Source: Thermotogota bacterium (GTDB lineage: Bacteria > Thermotogota > Thermotogae > Thermotogales > DSM-5069). From it: a stretch of DNA of 64,000 nt. The notes beneath the pieces are model-generated. The model had not been told where the DNA came from. It made no database searches and saw only the letters and a list, made by a program, of their open reading frames with translations. The translations under genes were made by a program, and so were the position numbers. The stretch is taken from NCBI GenBank assembly GCA_029551145.1, contig JAKPGA010000044.1:1-64000 (forward strand). The letters are read 5' to 3'. Position 1 is the stretch's first letter. Each line of letters opens with the position of its first letter. Below, in pieces: positions 55,970 through 63,947 of this stretch.

Positions 55970-56810
55970 CTTTATCTCCCCTTCGCTTGTAAGCCAATAC
56001 TTGCTCAAAATCCCTATATCTCTGCTGGAGTTTTTCTTTGTCGATTTCGAACATCTTCAAGATCACAAGGTCAACGACGATCAGTTGCAGATAACGTGTT
56101 AAGAAACCACCTTCAGAGAGAACCTCAGTTTCAACGTATGTTGGTAACAATATATCACATGCCTCTGCGATTTTCGAAGCAGGTGATGCTATTGCGATAA
56201 CCTTCGCACCAGAGTTTTTTGAATAAGCTATAGAGTCAAGAAGATCGGTTGAAGAATGGCTACTCGAAATAGCCACGGCACATCCACTTTCACCGAGATG
56301 TGCAGCAGAGATACTCTGCAAAAACGGGTTGTCGAAGAAATTCACTTGAAAGCCGAACTCTTTCAACTTTAAGAACAAGTCCTTCCCCGCGACTGCATCA
56401 AACCCATAGGCAAGAATCTCTATCACATTGCTTTTGAGAATAGTCTCTGCTGCCATCTTTATCTGATCTTCACTTATGAGTTGTATTGATTCCTTGAGTT
56501 CTGAAAAGACAAATCCAAGAAAATCTCTGTTTATTTGGCATATTCTTGATGGATCAGGCCTCATAGTCTGGAGCAGATTTATCTCCTGCGCAATCGCAAT
56601 TCTGAAGGTTCTGTATCCAGAAAAGCCGAGTTTTTTGCACAGCTCTACAATCGTGGAAGGTGAAACATGGCAAAATCTGGCAAGCTCGACTATGTTCATC
56701 TGAAGAATTCTCGTCGGCTGCTCGATCACAAGTTGCGCTATTCGTTGTTGTGAATCACTCAAAGTAGGTAATAAATCCTTCAAACTTTGAAAAACACTCA
56801 CGACGCTCAT
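55959..56810 (-). CDS. RpiR/MurR family transcriptional regulator
   Basis: A 283-residue regulator with an N-terminal RpiR helix-turn-helix (TLSDSQQRIAQLVIEQPTRILQ through FCHVSPSTIVELCKKLGFSGYRTFRIAIAQ) and a C-terminal SIS sugar-phosphate domain (IEILAYGFDAVAGKDL, AISSSHSSTDLLDS). It should sense a phosphorylated sugar made by the adjacent kinase and control the importer operon. ATG 56810 lies 4 bases after the permease stop. The gene overlaps the kinase by 11 bases. Confidence 0.94.
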   Translation of the reverse strand: MSVVSVFQSLKDLLPTLSDSQQRIAQLVIEQPTRILQMNIVELARFCHVSPSTIVELCKKLGFSGYRTFRIAIAQEINLLQTMRPDPSRICQINRDFLGFVFSELKESIQLISEDQIKMAAETILKSNVIEILAYGFDAVAGKDLFLKLKEFGFQVNFFDNPFLQSISAAHLGESGCAVAISSSHSSTDLLDSIAYSKNSGAKVIAIASPASKIAEACDILLPTYVETEVLSEGGFLTRYLQLIVVDLVILKMFEIDKEKLQQRYRDFEQVLAYKRRGDKGVF

Positions 56811-56814
56811 ATTC

Positions 56815-57699
56815 TTACCCCGCCTTCTTTCTCGTTGAATAAGCGTACAGTACCATCATCAGAACTGTGAAAATATACGGAATAGTCATCAAAAGCTCCA
56901 CAGGGATTTTCGAAATCAGTTGCAGGAAATTTGATAGGAAGGTGAACAAACCAAAAATCAAGCAAAACAGAACAACTACGAATATCCTTTCACCACCAAT
57001 TATAACGGCAACAAGCGCTATCCAACCGCGGTTGTTACTCATTCCTGTCACGAAAGATCTCATCGGTAAAGATAGAACTGCACCAGAAAGAGCCGAAAAG
57101 ATGCCACTCAACAGAAAACTCGTGATTGTCATCTTGTCAACGTCTATGCCGAGATTCCTCGCAGTATTCATGTCTTTTCCGACTGCCCTTATTTTGTATC
57201 CAATTACTGTTTTGTTGATCAAAACATAGCAAACAAATATGAGCACAAAGGCCGTGTATTCCAGAATGTTGTAGCCACTCAAGATCTTTTCAAGGAAGGG
57301 AATGTGACTCAAAACTGGCAGTTCTATCTTGTTTAGGATAGGTGCATTTTGAGATACAATTGTGCCTTTCGAACCAAAAAGATGAGCCATGAGAAAACTG
57401 GTCAATCCGCTCGAAAAAAGATTGATTGCCAAGCCAGCAACGAAGATATTTGCTTTCAGTTTGATTGCAATGATGAGTAGCACTGCATAAACAGAACACG
57501 CACCAAAGCAGGCTATCAAAGACAAAAAGAGATTTGATGTCTTATCTGCGACGTAGATAGCCACAAAGGACGAGGTGAGCATCATGCCTTCAAGGGCTAT
57601 GTTAAGTTTTCCAACCAAATGTGTGAATGTTCCCCCCAATGCGGCGAAAATCATCGGTACAGCTGCAGAAATCACTGAATGTATGATATCAGCGACCAT
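56815..57699 (-). CDS. BMP-type ABC transporter permease (YufQ/NupQ-like)
   Basis: A 294-residue permease of the BPD_transp_2 family with 8 to 9 helices. The segment GKLNIALEGMMLTSSF near the N-terminus and NTARNLGIDVDKMTI near the cytoplasmic loop are typical of nucleoside-type importers. It overlaps the other permease gene by 11 bases. Confidence 0.92.
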   Translation of the reverse strand: MVADIIHSVISAAVPMIFAALGGTFTHLVGKLNIALEGMMLTSSFVAIYVADKTSNLFLSLIACFGACSVYAVLLIIAIKLKANIFVAGLAINLFSSGLTSFLMAHLFGSKGTIVSQNAPILNKIELPVLSHIPFLEKILSGYNILEYTAFVLIFVCYVLINKTVIGYKIRAVGKDMNTARNLGIDVDKMTITSFLLSGIFSALSGAVLSLPMRSFVTGMSNNRGWIALVAVIIGGERIFVVVLFCLIFGLFTFLSNFLQLISKIPVELLMTIPYIFTVLMMVLYAYSTRKKAG

Positions 57700-58735
57700 G
57701 GGCTGCGACCTTCTTCCCTATGAGAAAATCCGCAAGTGACTCTGCAGTGATCAGATAGAATATCGTTGCCTGAACAATCTTCGAAACCTCGGGTGTGACA
57801 TCTGCCATGATCGAACTGACCTGTGCCCCTACCTCAAGGTATGAAAAAAGCAGTGCGGAAGGTATGACAGAAATAGGGTTGTTTCTCGCGATCAGCGCGA
57901 CGGCTATTCCATTGAAACCATAACCAAAGGAGAAACCCTTCATCATGCGTCCGTGGACGCCCAAGACATCGATGGTTCCACCGAGACCTGCCATACCTCC
58001 ACTCAAAAAAAGTGCAACAAGCCAGACCCAGTGAACCTTTATTCCCCCGTAGTGTGCAAAGTCGTGGTTCGAACCAGTCACTTTGATTTGGTATCCAAGG
58101 TTTGAAAATCGCAAAACAAAGTAAACCACTACACTAATGGCGATTGCTACGAAAACACCGCTGTGAAGATCTGAAGGAGGCAGTATCTTTGAAAACATCA
58201 TTGAACCACTGATATACTTCGATGCTGAAAGACCGGCAAATGGATCTCTAAAAGGACCATTCAGAAAGTAGTCGGCGATATAGATCAGAGCCTGTCCTAT
58301 CAGAAATGATGACAGCAACTCGTCCACTCTAAACAGAATCTTCAGAACGCCACTGAAGGCTGCTGCCAATCCCCCAACGATGAAGGCTACAAACAAAATC
58401 AGAGGAATGGAAAAGCTTCTGACCAATCCCTCAAGATGAAGTGCCACAATGGTCGCGCAGAATGTCGCAAAATACAGTTGTCCTTCCAAGCCAAGATTGA
58501 ATGTGCCGGCTGAAAAGGCAATTACCGCAGCCAATCCAGTCAAGACAAGTGGAATCGAGCCACTCAGCATGTTACCAAGAAAGTATGTGTTACTCACAGG
58601 ACCAAGACAAAACCACCTGATCGCCGTGAGCGGATTCTTGCTTGTAGTCAATATTATCACTGAACCACAGATAAAGGCAACTACTAAGGTGAAAAGAAAA
58701 ACTTTAAGCCAACGCCGGTTTACTTTCATGAACAA
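57689..58735 (-). CDS. BMP-type ABC transporter permease (YufP/NupP-like)
   Basis: A 348-residue permease, the longer partner of the pair, with FSAGTFNLGLEGQLYFATF and GSNHDFAHYGGIKVHWVW as family marks. Start is uncertain: TTG 58735 has GAGG six bases upstream, and ATG 58729 is two codons later. It overlaps the ATPase gene by about 30 bases, so translation is coupled. Confidence 0.92.
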   Translation of the reverse strand: MFMKVNRRWLKVFLFTLVVAFICGSVIILTTSKNPLTAIRWFCLGPVSNTYFLGNMLSGSIPLVLTGLAAVIAFSAGTFNLGLEGQLYFATFCATIVALHLEGLVRSFSIPLILFVAFIVGGLAAAFSGVLKILFRVDELLSSFLIGQALIYIADYFLNGPFRDPFAGLSASKYISGSMMFSKILPPSDLHSGVFVAIAISVVVYFVLRFSNLGYQIKVTGSNHDFAHYGGIKVHWVWLVALFLSGGMAGLGGTIDVLGVHGRMMKGFSFGYGFNGIAVALIARNNPISVIPSALLFSYLEVGAQVSSIMADVTPEVSKIVQATIFYLITAESLADFLIGKKVAAHGR

Positions 58736-60236
58736 GCATCGCCTCGATCAATCTATCCTTTGTCAGTGTATAGGTGTTTTTGAATTCTCTCACCAATCTG
58801 CCTTTTGACATCACCAAGATTCTGTCGCATATCTTCAATATCTCATCGAGATCATTCGAGTAAATGAGAATAGATGAACCCTGATTGCACAGTTCTAAGA
58901 ACGATCTGTGTACGAAATCCGTGGACTTCATGTCCAAACCAGCCGTTGGGTTGCATGCTATCAATAGTTTTGGTTTTGACTTCAATTCCCTGACTATCAC
59001 AACACGGTGCATGTTTCCACCAGAAAGAGTGTCGGCAGGTTGCCAGACAGATGAGATTTTGATTTCATATTCCCTCGCCAATTGGTTGGACCATTCTTCT
59101 ATCTTTCTATGGTTGAGCCAGCCAGCACGGGAGAATTTCTTGTAATTGTTCACAATCAAATTGTAAGCAACAGAAAGTTTCGTTGAAAGCCCGACCTGAA
59201 TCTTCTTTTGGGGAATGTAGCCAATGCCGATTTTTCTTCTTTCACTTATGCTCTGAAAGGTGATATCCTTTTTTAGAAAGATTATTTTGCCATCTGAAGG
59301 TCTTCTTGTACCAGCCAGTATCTCCATCAGTTCGACTGCACCTGAAGAATCAAATCCAGCTATTCCCAGTATCTCCCCTTCTCTTATTTGGAACGAAACA
59401 GGCCCGATTACTCTTTTCTTCTCTCTTAAAACCACATTTTCAATACTTATAAGATTCTTCCCACTTTCATGGACATTTTGTCTACGAAAGATCTGTGTCT
59501 CTCCCGCCATCATTTTGGTTAGCTCTGCCAGAGATGGATTGTTATCCTCTGAAGAATAGACAGTGGTTCCATTTCTCAGTACCGTTATCTGATCTGACAC
59601 ACTGAGTGCATCTTGTGCGTTGTGTGTTATGAAAATAACTGTCTTTCCGGAGTCTCTCAGTTTCCGTATCGTCCTCAGAAATTGGTCAGATTCTATCTCA
59701 TTCAGGTAAGAAGTTGGCTCATCAAATATCAAAATCTCTGCTTCAAGATACAGAACTCTCAATATCTCCACTTTTTGTCTCTCGGCGACTGATAGACCTG
59801 CAACTTTTCTGTCTAAGTCAACAAAGATACCGCTGTTTTCCATCAGTCTTTCTATCTTTTTTCTGGCTTGGTCAAGATCTACAAAAACGCCGAATTTCAA
59901 AGGCGTCCTTTGTAGAACGATATTTTCCAATGCTGTAAAATCCTCTATCAAACTGAGATTTTGATGTACCATTGCTATGCCGTGATTCAGTGCATCGTGC
60001 TGGTTTCTAATGATCACATGTCTGCCGTTGACAAATATCCTCCCACTGTCCATTTTTTCAAGTCCGCACAGAATCCTCATCAGAGTAGTCTTACCCGCAC
60101 CGTTCTCACCAAGCAAGGTATGAATGGCGCCTTTTTTGACACAAAGATTTGCACCCTTCAACGCCTTGGTTTGATTTAGCAAAAAGGTTTTGTAAATCTC
60201 TTTCATTTCTACACAGTTTTCCACCTTAGTCGCCAA
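58704..60236 (-). CDS. BMP-type ABC transporter double ATPase (YufO/NupO-like)
   Basis: A 510-residue protein with two ABC domains. The first has Walker A GENGAGKTT, signature LSVAERQKV and Walker [12 protein letters not shown]; the second has a degenerate Walker A (GFDSSGAVE), signature LSGGNMHRV and the Walker B-like LLIACNPTAGLD, where the usual Asp-Glu is Cys-Asn, a normal feature of the second half in this class. The start may be TTG 60236 behind GAGGGGAG within the upstream gene, or ATG 60206. Confidence 0.92.
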   Translation of the reverse strand: MATKVENCVEMKEIYKTFLLNQTKALKGANLCVKKGAIHTLLGENGAGKTTLMRILCGLEKMDSGRIFVNGRHVIIRNQHDALNHGIAMVHQNLSLIEDFTALENIVLQRTPLKFGVFVDLDQARKKIERLMENSGIFVDLDRKVAGLSVAERQKVEILRVLYLEAEILIFDEPTSYLNEIESDQFLRTIRKLRDSGKTVIFITHNAQDALSVSDQITVLRNGTTVYSSEDNNPSLAELTKMMAGETQIFRRQNVHESGKNLISIENVVLREKKRVIGPVSFQIREGEILGIAGFDSSGAVELMEILAGTRRPSDGKIIFLKKDITFQSISERRKIGIGYIPQKKIQVGLSTKLSVAYNLIVNNYKKFSRAGWLNHRKIEEWSNQLAREYEIKISSVWQPADTLSGGNMHRVVIVRELKSKPKLLIACNPTAGLDMKSTDFVHRSFLELCNQGSSILIYSNDLDEILKICDRILVMSKGRLVREFKNTYTLTKDRLIEAMLVHESKPALA

Positions 60237-61209
60237 ACGGCGTAATCTCCCCTCGTTCTACCTTTTCAAACAGATCGATCATCTTTTCTCTGATCTGCTC
60301 GGGTACATTTTGCAGATAACTGGGATCATCGAAGGTAAAACCAATCGCCCCTTCTCTAATACCCCATCTCTCGCTGTGCCCAAGGGGTAGTTTGCCCAGA
60401 TAGGCTTTTTTGAGTACCTCGTAGATCGCCATGTCTGCCCTTTTCAGCACGCAGGCAAGAATTACATCAGGTGCCAAGTAGATAACATTCGAGTCAACGC
60501 CGATCACATATCTGCCAAGCTCTTTTGCTTTCTTAATCGCACCGATCCCGGTGCCACCAGCAACCAAGAAAATGACGTCGACCCCCTGTGAAAATTGAAG
60601 TTGAGCCAATTCATACCCTTTGTTTGGGTCTGCCCAACTACCTGCCACGGAAAAGAAGATCTCTGTTTTTTCGTCAGCACTCTTCGCCCCTTTTTCGTAG
60701 GCAGGTTTCATCTTTTCGGTCATCGCGGGATAAATGTCGCCTGCGATCATTCCAATTTTCAATTCGCTGTTTGCACCTGGAAGATTACTCTTGGTGATAA
60801 GACCTGCGAAATAGCCTGCCAAGTATGCCATTTCTTCGTCCTTGAAACCGAGTGAATAGACATTTGCAAGGTTTGGCGCTATGCCGTCTATAAGTGCGAA
60901 TTTCTGCTGTGGGAACATCTTGGCTGCCTTTTCAACACTTTTTGGCATTCCCTCTGTGAAAGTTACTATCAAGTCGTACGATTTAGTTGACGCCAAACTT
61001 ATCAGTAGCGGCTCCCACTTTGATGAGTTGTAGCCTCCTTCTATCACTTTCACGTCGAAACCGAAGTCTTTTGAAGCTCTTACTGCGCCTTGGACCATCA
61101 TTTCATAGATTGCATTTCCTCCTACCTCGCCCGTTATGAGAAGCGCCACACTGTAAGCATTGACAACAGCAGAGAGAACAACTATCATCAGTACAAGAAT
61201 CTTTTTCAT
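60226..61209 (-). CDS. BMP family substrate-binding protein
   Basis: A 327-residue extracytoplasmic binding protein of the basic membrane protein family, relatives of which bind nucleosides. A signal peptide (to about VVNAYS) is followed by VALLITGEVGGNAIYEMMVQGA, FALIDG, a GDIYPAMTEK loop and DVIFLVAGGTGIGA. There is no lipobox Cys in the signal region. It is first in the operon and overlaps the ATPase gene by 11 bases. Confidence 0.93.
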   Translation of the reverse strand: MKKILVLMIVVLSAVVNAYSVALLITGEVGGNAIYEMMVQGAVRASKDFGFDVKVIEGGYNSSKWEPLLISLASTKSYDLIVTFTEGMPKSVEKAAKMFPQQKFALIDGIAPNLANVYSLGFKDEEMAYLAGYFAGLITKSNLPGANSELKIGMIAGDIYPAMTEKMKPAYEKGAKSADEKTEIFFSVAGSWADPNKGYELAQLQFSQGVDVIFLVAGGTGIGAIKKAKELGRYVIGVDSNVIYLAPDVILACVLKRADMAIYEVLKKAYLGKLPLGHSERWGIREGAIGFTFDDPSYLQNVPEQIREKMIDLFEKVERGEITPFGD

Positions 61210-61232
61210 CTACGCTCACCTCTGGTGTAAAA

Positions 61233-61260
61233 TAATTAATGTAGACAGATAGGCAGTCAA
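61233..61260 (-). promoter_or_regulatory. Promoter for BMP importer operon
   Basis: On the minus strand, -35 TTGACT (61260-61255) and -10 TAATTA (61238-61233) with a 16-base spacer, about 25 bases before the binding-protein ATG. Confidence 0.5.
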
Positions 61261-61265
61261 AATTA

Positions 61266-61283
61266 TTTCGATACACTTCGAAA
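61266..61283 (-). promoter_or_regulatory. Palindrome upstream of BMP operon promoter (possible RpiR operator)
   Basis: TTTCGA and TCGAAA form perfect six-base arms with a six-base centre, ending five bases upstream of the -35. The operon encodes an RpiR regulator, the natural candidate to bind it. Confidence 0.45.
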
Positions 61284-61372
61284 CTATTTTACCACACAGC
61301 CATTCATTGTCAAATTGTTTCTTTGTTGTTTATCTTTTTGTCTTTCAAAATCAAAGTATTTGCGCCGTTTTA

Positions 61373-61381
61373 TGGTATGAT
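61373..61381 (+). promoter_or_regulatory. Extended -10 promoter for DUF1292 gene
   Basis: TGG-TATGAT, 35 bases before the ATG at 61416. No good -35. Confidence 0.4.
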
Positions 61382-61415
61382 GGACTTACAAGACTACTTT
61401 TGAGGAGCTGGTATT

Positions 61416-61787
61416 ATGCAAAAAGAGGACTTCGAGGTTTTCGTGCTCACAGACGAGGACAACGTCGATCACCATTTTGTGTTGCTCGCGGAAATCGAGG
61501 ATTCTGGCAAAAAATACTGGGTGTGCGAGGAAATAATGGTTGATGAAAAAGGTGAGATCACAGATTTTGGCGAAATCTATCCATTCCAGGTGAAGGAAGA
61601 TGAGAATGGTGACCTCTTCGTTGATTCGATAGAAACTGAAGAGGAGTTTGAGAAGGTATCGACAGCTTGGAACGAACTCCTGCAGAAGGATGACGAGCTC
61701 AGGGGCATGCTCGATGTAGAGGGACATGAACATGACGAAGATATAGAAGAGCATGAACACGAACATGACCAAGAGGAGGACAACTGA
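61416..61787 (+). CDS. DUF1292 family protein with His/acidic tail
   Basis: A 123-residue protein. The first 80 residues match the YrzB-like DUF1292 pattern (FEVFVLTDEDNVDHHFVLLAEIEDSGKKYWVCEE, then GEITDFGEIYPFQV). The last 25 are Asp, Glu and His rich with repeated HEH(D/E) units, so they may bind divalent metal. ATG 61416 has GAGGAG. The GntR gene follows 5 bases after the stop, so the two are cotranscribed. Function is unknown. Confidence 0.85.
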   Translation: MQKEDFEVFVLTDEDNVDHHFVLLAEIEDSGKKYWVCEEIMVDEKGEITDFGEIYPFQVKEDENGDLFVDSIETEEEFEKVSTAWNELLQKDDELRGMLDVEGHEHDEDIEEHEHEHDQEEDN

Positions 61788-61792
61788 TAACT

Positions 61793-62464
61793 TTGCAGAA
61801 AAGTTATTCGGTTGAATCGATCTACAAAGATCTCAAAACAAGGATTGAAAATGGTCATTATTTAAAAGACAACAGGTTACCCGACGAAAAACATCTGGCA
61901 AGCCTTTATGGTGTTGGCAGGCAGGCTGTACGAATGGCCATAGAGAAATTAGTGAAGGAAGGTGTCGTGAAAAGAGTAAAAGGTCGCGGCACCTTCGTTC
62001 TTTTTGCACCGAAGACACAGCTACTGGGTTTGGTCGATAGTTCTTGGAGTTTTCAATTTCTGCGCAGAAATCTGAGCAATGTTCCAAAAGAATGTGATTA
62101 CTTCAACAAGAATTTTCCCGTTCTGTCCTTCGAAATATTATGGCACAAAGAAAGCGCTTGCACGTGTTTTGAGAGATGTTTCGTAGATCCGGTCAAAAAT
62201 CCCACAGCTCTCACGCTTCTACAGTCACAGGACAATGTTCATCCAATGGATTTCTGCGTGCAAAAACTGAATTCAGCGATAGTGCAGGACAAAATAGAAC
62301 TCGTGAAGCCTCCAAGAGTTGTGATAAAACATCTCGCGCTTCACGAACCCAATGTGGTGATCGGACGCACAGTACTTCTATCAAATCATGTTGGTGAGCT
62401 GTTCGGCTTTTCTTTGCTTTACTACCATCCTTCTGTTCAAATCACCCAAATTCACAAGTTCTGA
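61793..62464 (+). CDS. GntR family transcriptional regulator
   Basis: A 223-residue regulator of the GntR/HutC type. The N-terminal winged helix is clear: SIYKDLKTRIENGHY, DEKHLASLYGVGRQAVRMAIEKLVKEGVVKRVKGRGTFV. The C-terminal domain is UTRA-like, with the last strands (GELFGFSLLYYHP) matching the family's end. Start is TTG 61793 after GAGGAGGA at 12 bases. Target genes and effector are unknown. Confidence 0.88.
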   Translation: MQKSYSVESIYKDLKTRIENGHYLKDNRLPDEKHLASLYGVGRQAVRMAIEKLVKEGVVKRVKGRGTFVLFAPKTQLLGLVDSSWSFQFLRRNLSNVPKECDYFNKNFPVLSFEILWHKESACTCFERCFVDPVKNPTALTLLQSQDNVHPMDFCVQKLNSAIVQDKIELVKPPRVVIKHLALHEPNVVIGRTVLLSNHVGELFGFSLLYYHPSVQITQIHKF

Positions 62465-62625
62465 GGAATTTGTTCTGAATAACTCTCAACTTCCCATGTG
62501 TTTACAATACTGTCACTTAACTGATTTGAACCTAATTTCGAACCACCACGTCTAAGATGTGGAACATGAGTAGGACCCCCCACCCTCCTTTTGACACATA
62601 GATTAACTTTATAAAGCTTCACTCA

Positions 62626-62656
62626 GGGCGATCAAAAGATCGCCCATTGTTTTTTA
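62626..62656 (+). terminator. Strong rho-independent terminator
   Basis: GGGCGATC and GATCGCCC form an eight-pair stem around AAAA, followed by ATTGTTTTTT. It lies 160 bases past the GntR stop and closes this rightward transcription unit. Confidence 0.82.
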
Positions 62657-62724
62657 TTTGGGTGATAGATACTGGCACACTTCTATGCAGGCACAGGAGT
62701 GTTGAAGTGGTCGATCATGGTGGA

Positions 62725-63627
62725 TCACTTGTTGACTTGGTCGAAATTGACGATCTCCAAGATATCACCTTTCAAAACCATTGCGTAGATACCGCTTCTT
62801 GTCAGCAAGTTCACTGTGTTTTCGTTCAAACTCAAGCCCGCGTATATGGGAACAATTTCGTATTCTTTCAATATTGGAACGAGGTCTTTCAGTATCTTTG
62901 ATTTTTGAATGAATTCTTCTATGTACTTAACTCGATCTGGGGAGCTCTTGACTTCTGTGACAAAGGCTTTACCTTCAGCTTTGCACAGTACAAGCAAGTC
63001 GATCTCTATCTCCGTATGGCCATCGCGTGTGTAGTATCGCTGAATCACCGTATCTGGATCGCAGCCAAAATATCTCTTAATCGCTTGCGGTATCGATGGT
63101 GCAAAGATATCCTCCACAAGAGTACCCATTTTGTTGGCCAAGTTACCCCATTGGCGTCTCATTTCTTGTATATCTTGGTCAACCTTCTTTTTGTACTCCT
63201 CGAGACCGAGTTCTCTTCTTCTGTTCAGTTCAGCCATTTCTCTCTTGAATTCTTCCATGCTTTGGTCTCTTTTTTTATTCAACTCTGCCATTTCATTCTT
63301 AAAGGAGAGCATCTCTTTTTTGAATTCTTCCATGCTTTGGTCTCTTTTTTTATTCAGTTCTGCCATTTCTTTCTTGAATTCCTCCATGCTTTGGTCTCTC
63401 TTTTTATTCAATTCAGCCATTTCATTCTTAAAGGCTATCATTTCTTTTCTCAGTTGTTCCATACCTTCATCTCTTTTTCGATTTGCCTCGCGAACCTCGT
63501 TTTGAAAGGAGACGAATTGCTCAGTCAGATTTTGGATCTGCATCTCAGTCTTTCTCTGTGAATAGACCAATTCCATTATGGCTTGCTCCAATTTATCAAC
63601 TTTCTGAGCAATTTCAGAACGCGCCAT
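62725..63627 (-). CDS. Coiled-coil PD-(D/E)XK nuclease-like protein (DUF3782-like)
   Basis: A 300-residue protein with a long N-terminal coiled coil (residues 5-160) and a C-terminal nuclease-like domain. The nuclease core is ETEIDLLVL-like (EIEIDLLVL) followed by FVTEVKSS, giving the E...D...ExK pattern. The coil contains alternating 25- and 18-residue repeats with the shared core NKKRDQSMEEF. The likely family is DUF3782, common in thermophiles and of unknown role. It starts at ATG 63627 with GGAGG. It could be a DNA-binding or repair protein, or a mobile-element-like factor; sequence alone does not decide. Confidence 0.8.
   Translation of the reverse strand: MARSEIAQKVDKLEQAIMELVYSQRKTEMQIQNLTEQFVSFQNEVREANRKRDEGMEQLRKEMIAFKNEMAELNKKRDQSMEEFKKEMAELNKKRDQSMEEFKKEMLSFKNEMAELNKKRDQSMEEFKREMAELNRRRELGLEEYKKKVDQDIQEMRRQWGNLANKMGTLVEDIFAPSIPQAIKRYFGCDPDTVIQRYYTRDGHTEIEIDLLVLCKAEGKAFVTEVKSSPDRVKYIEEFIQKSKILKDLVPILKEYEIVPIYAGLSLNENTVNLLTRSGIYAMVLKGDILEIVNFDQVNK
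63226..63483 (-). repeat. Tandem repeat in coiled-coil gene (two 129-base units)
   Basis: Codons 49-91 and 92-134 form two 43-codon units, each made of a 25-residue and an 18-residue segment ending EMAEL. The second segments are almost identical at the DNA level, which points to recent duplication or conversion. It is inside a gene and is not a CRISPR array. Confidence 0.85.
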
Positions 63628-63650
63628 CTTTGAAACCTCCTACCTTTTTA

Positions 63651-63656
63651 ATTATA
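63651..63656 (-). promoter_or_regulatory. -10 element for the coiled-coil gene
   Basis: Perfect TATAAT on the minus strand about 25 bases before the ATG at 63627. No convincing -35. Confidence 0.4.
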
Positions 63657-63947
63657 CAACATGTCCTTAAGACAAACTGATGAGCTACACAGTTAAATGC
63701 AGGATTTGAGTTGTAACCTCCTTTCCGAATCAAAATGCAAGATCTTGGGTGGCACAGGCACTAAAATTTCTGAAAGAGATATCTATGTGACAGATCATAA
63801 TGTCATTAAGGCATCGATTGACCTGTTTTGAGTCTGCACTCTGTTTTTCTTTACAGAATATATAATATAATTAATAGCGGCACGTACAAAGTTACTCAAT
63901 CGATATGTTGTTTATTTGTAGATCATCGGTAAAAAGGGGGCAAAGGT
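63657..63947. other. Intergenic region before right-edge gene
   Basis: About 290 bases with no gene. A TATAATATAAT cluster near 63870 may be the promoter of the gene at 63948; a GGGGG ribosome site lies at 63936-63940. Confidence 0.45.

Noticed and set aside
62591-62615. TTGACA with TATAAA before the terminator at 62626
   Set aside because: The spacer is only 13 bases, too short for a normal promoter, and a transcript would end almost at once.
63226-63483. Regular direct repeats that could be mistaken for CRISPR
   Set aside because: The repeats are in frame within a coiled-coil gene, contiguous without unique spacers.
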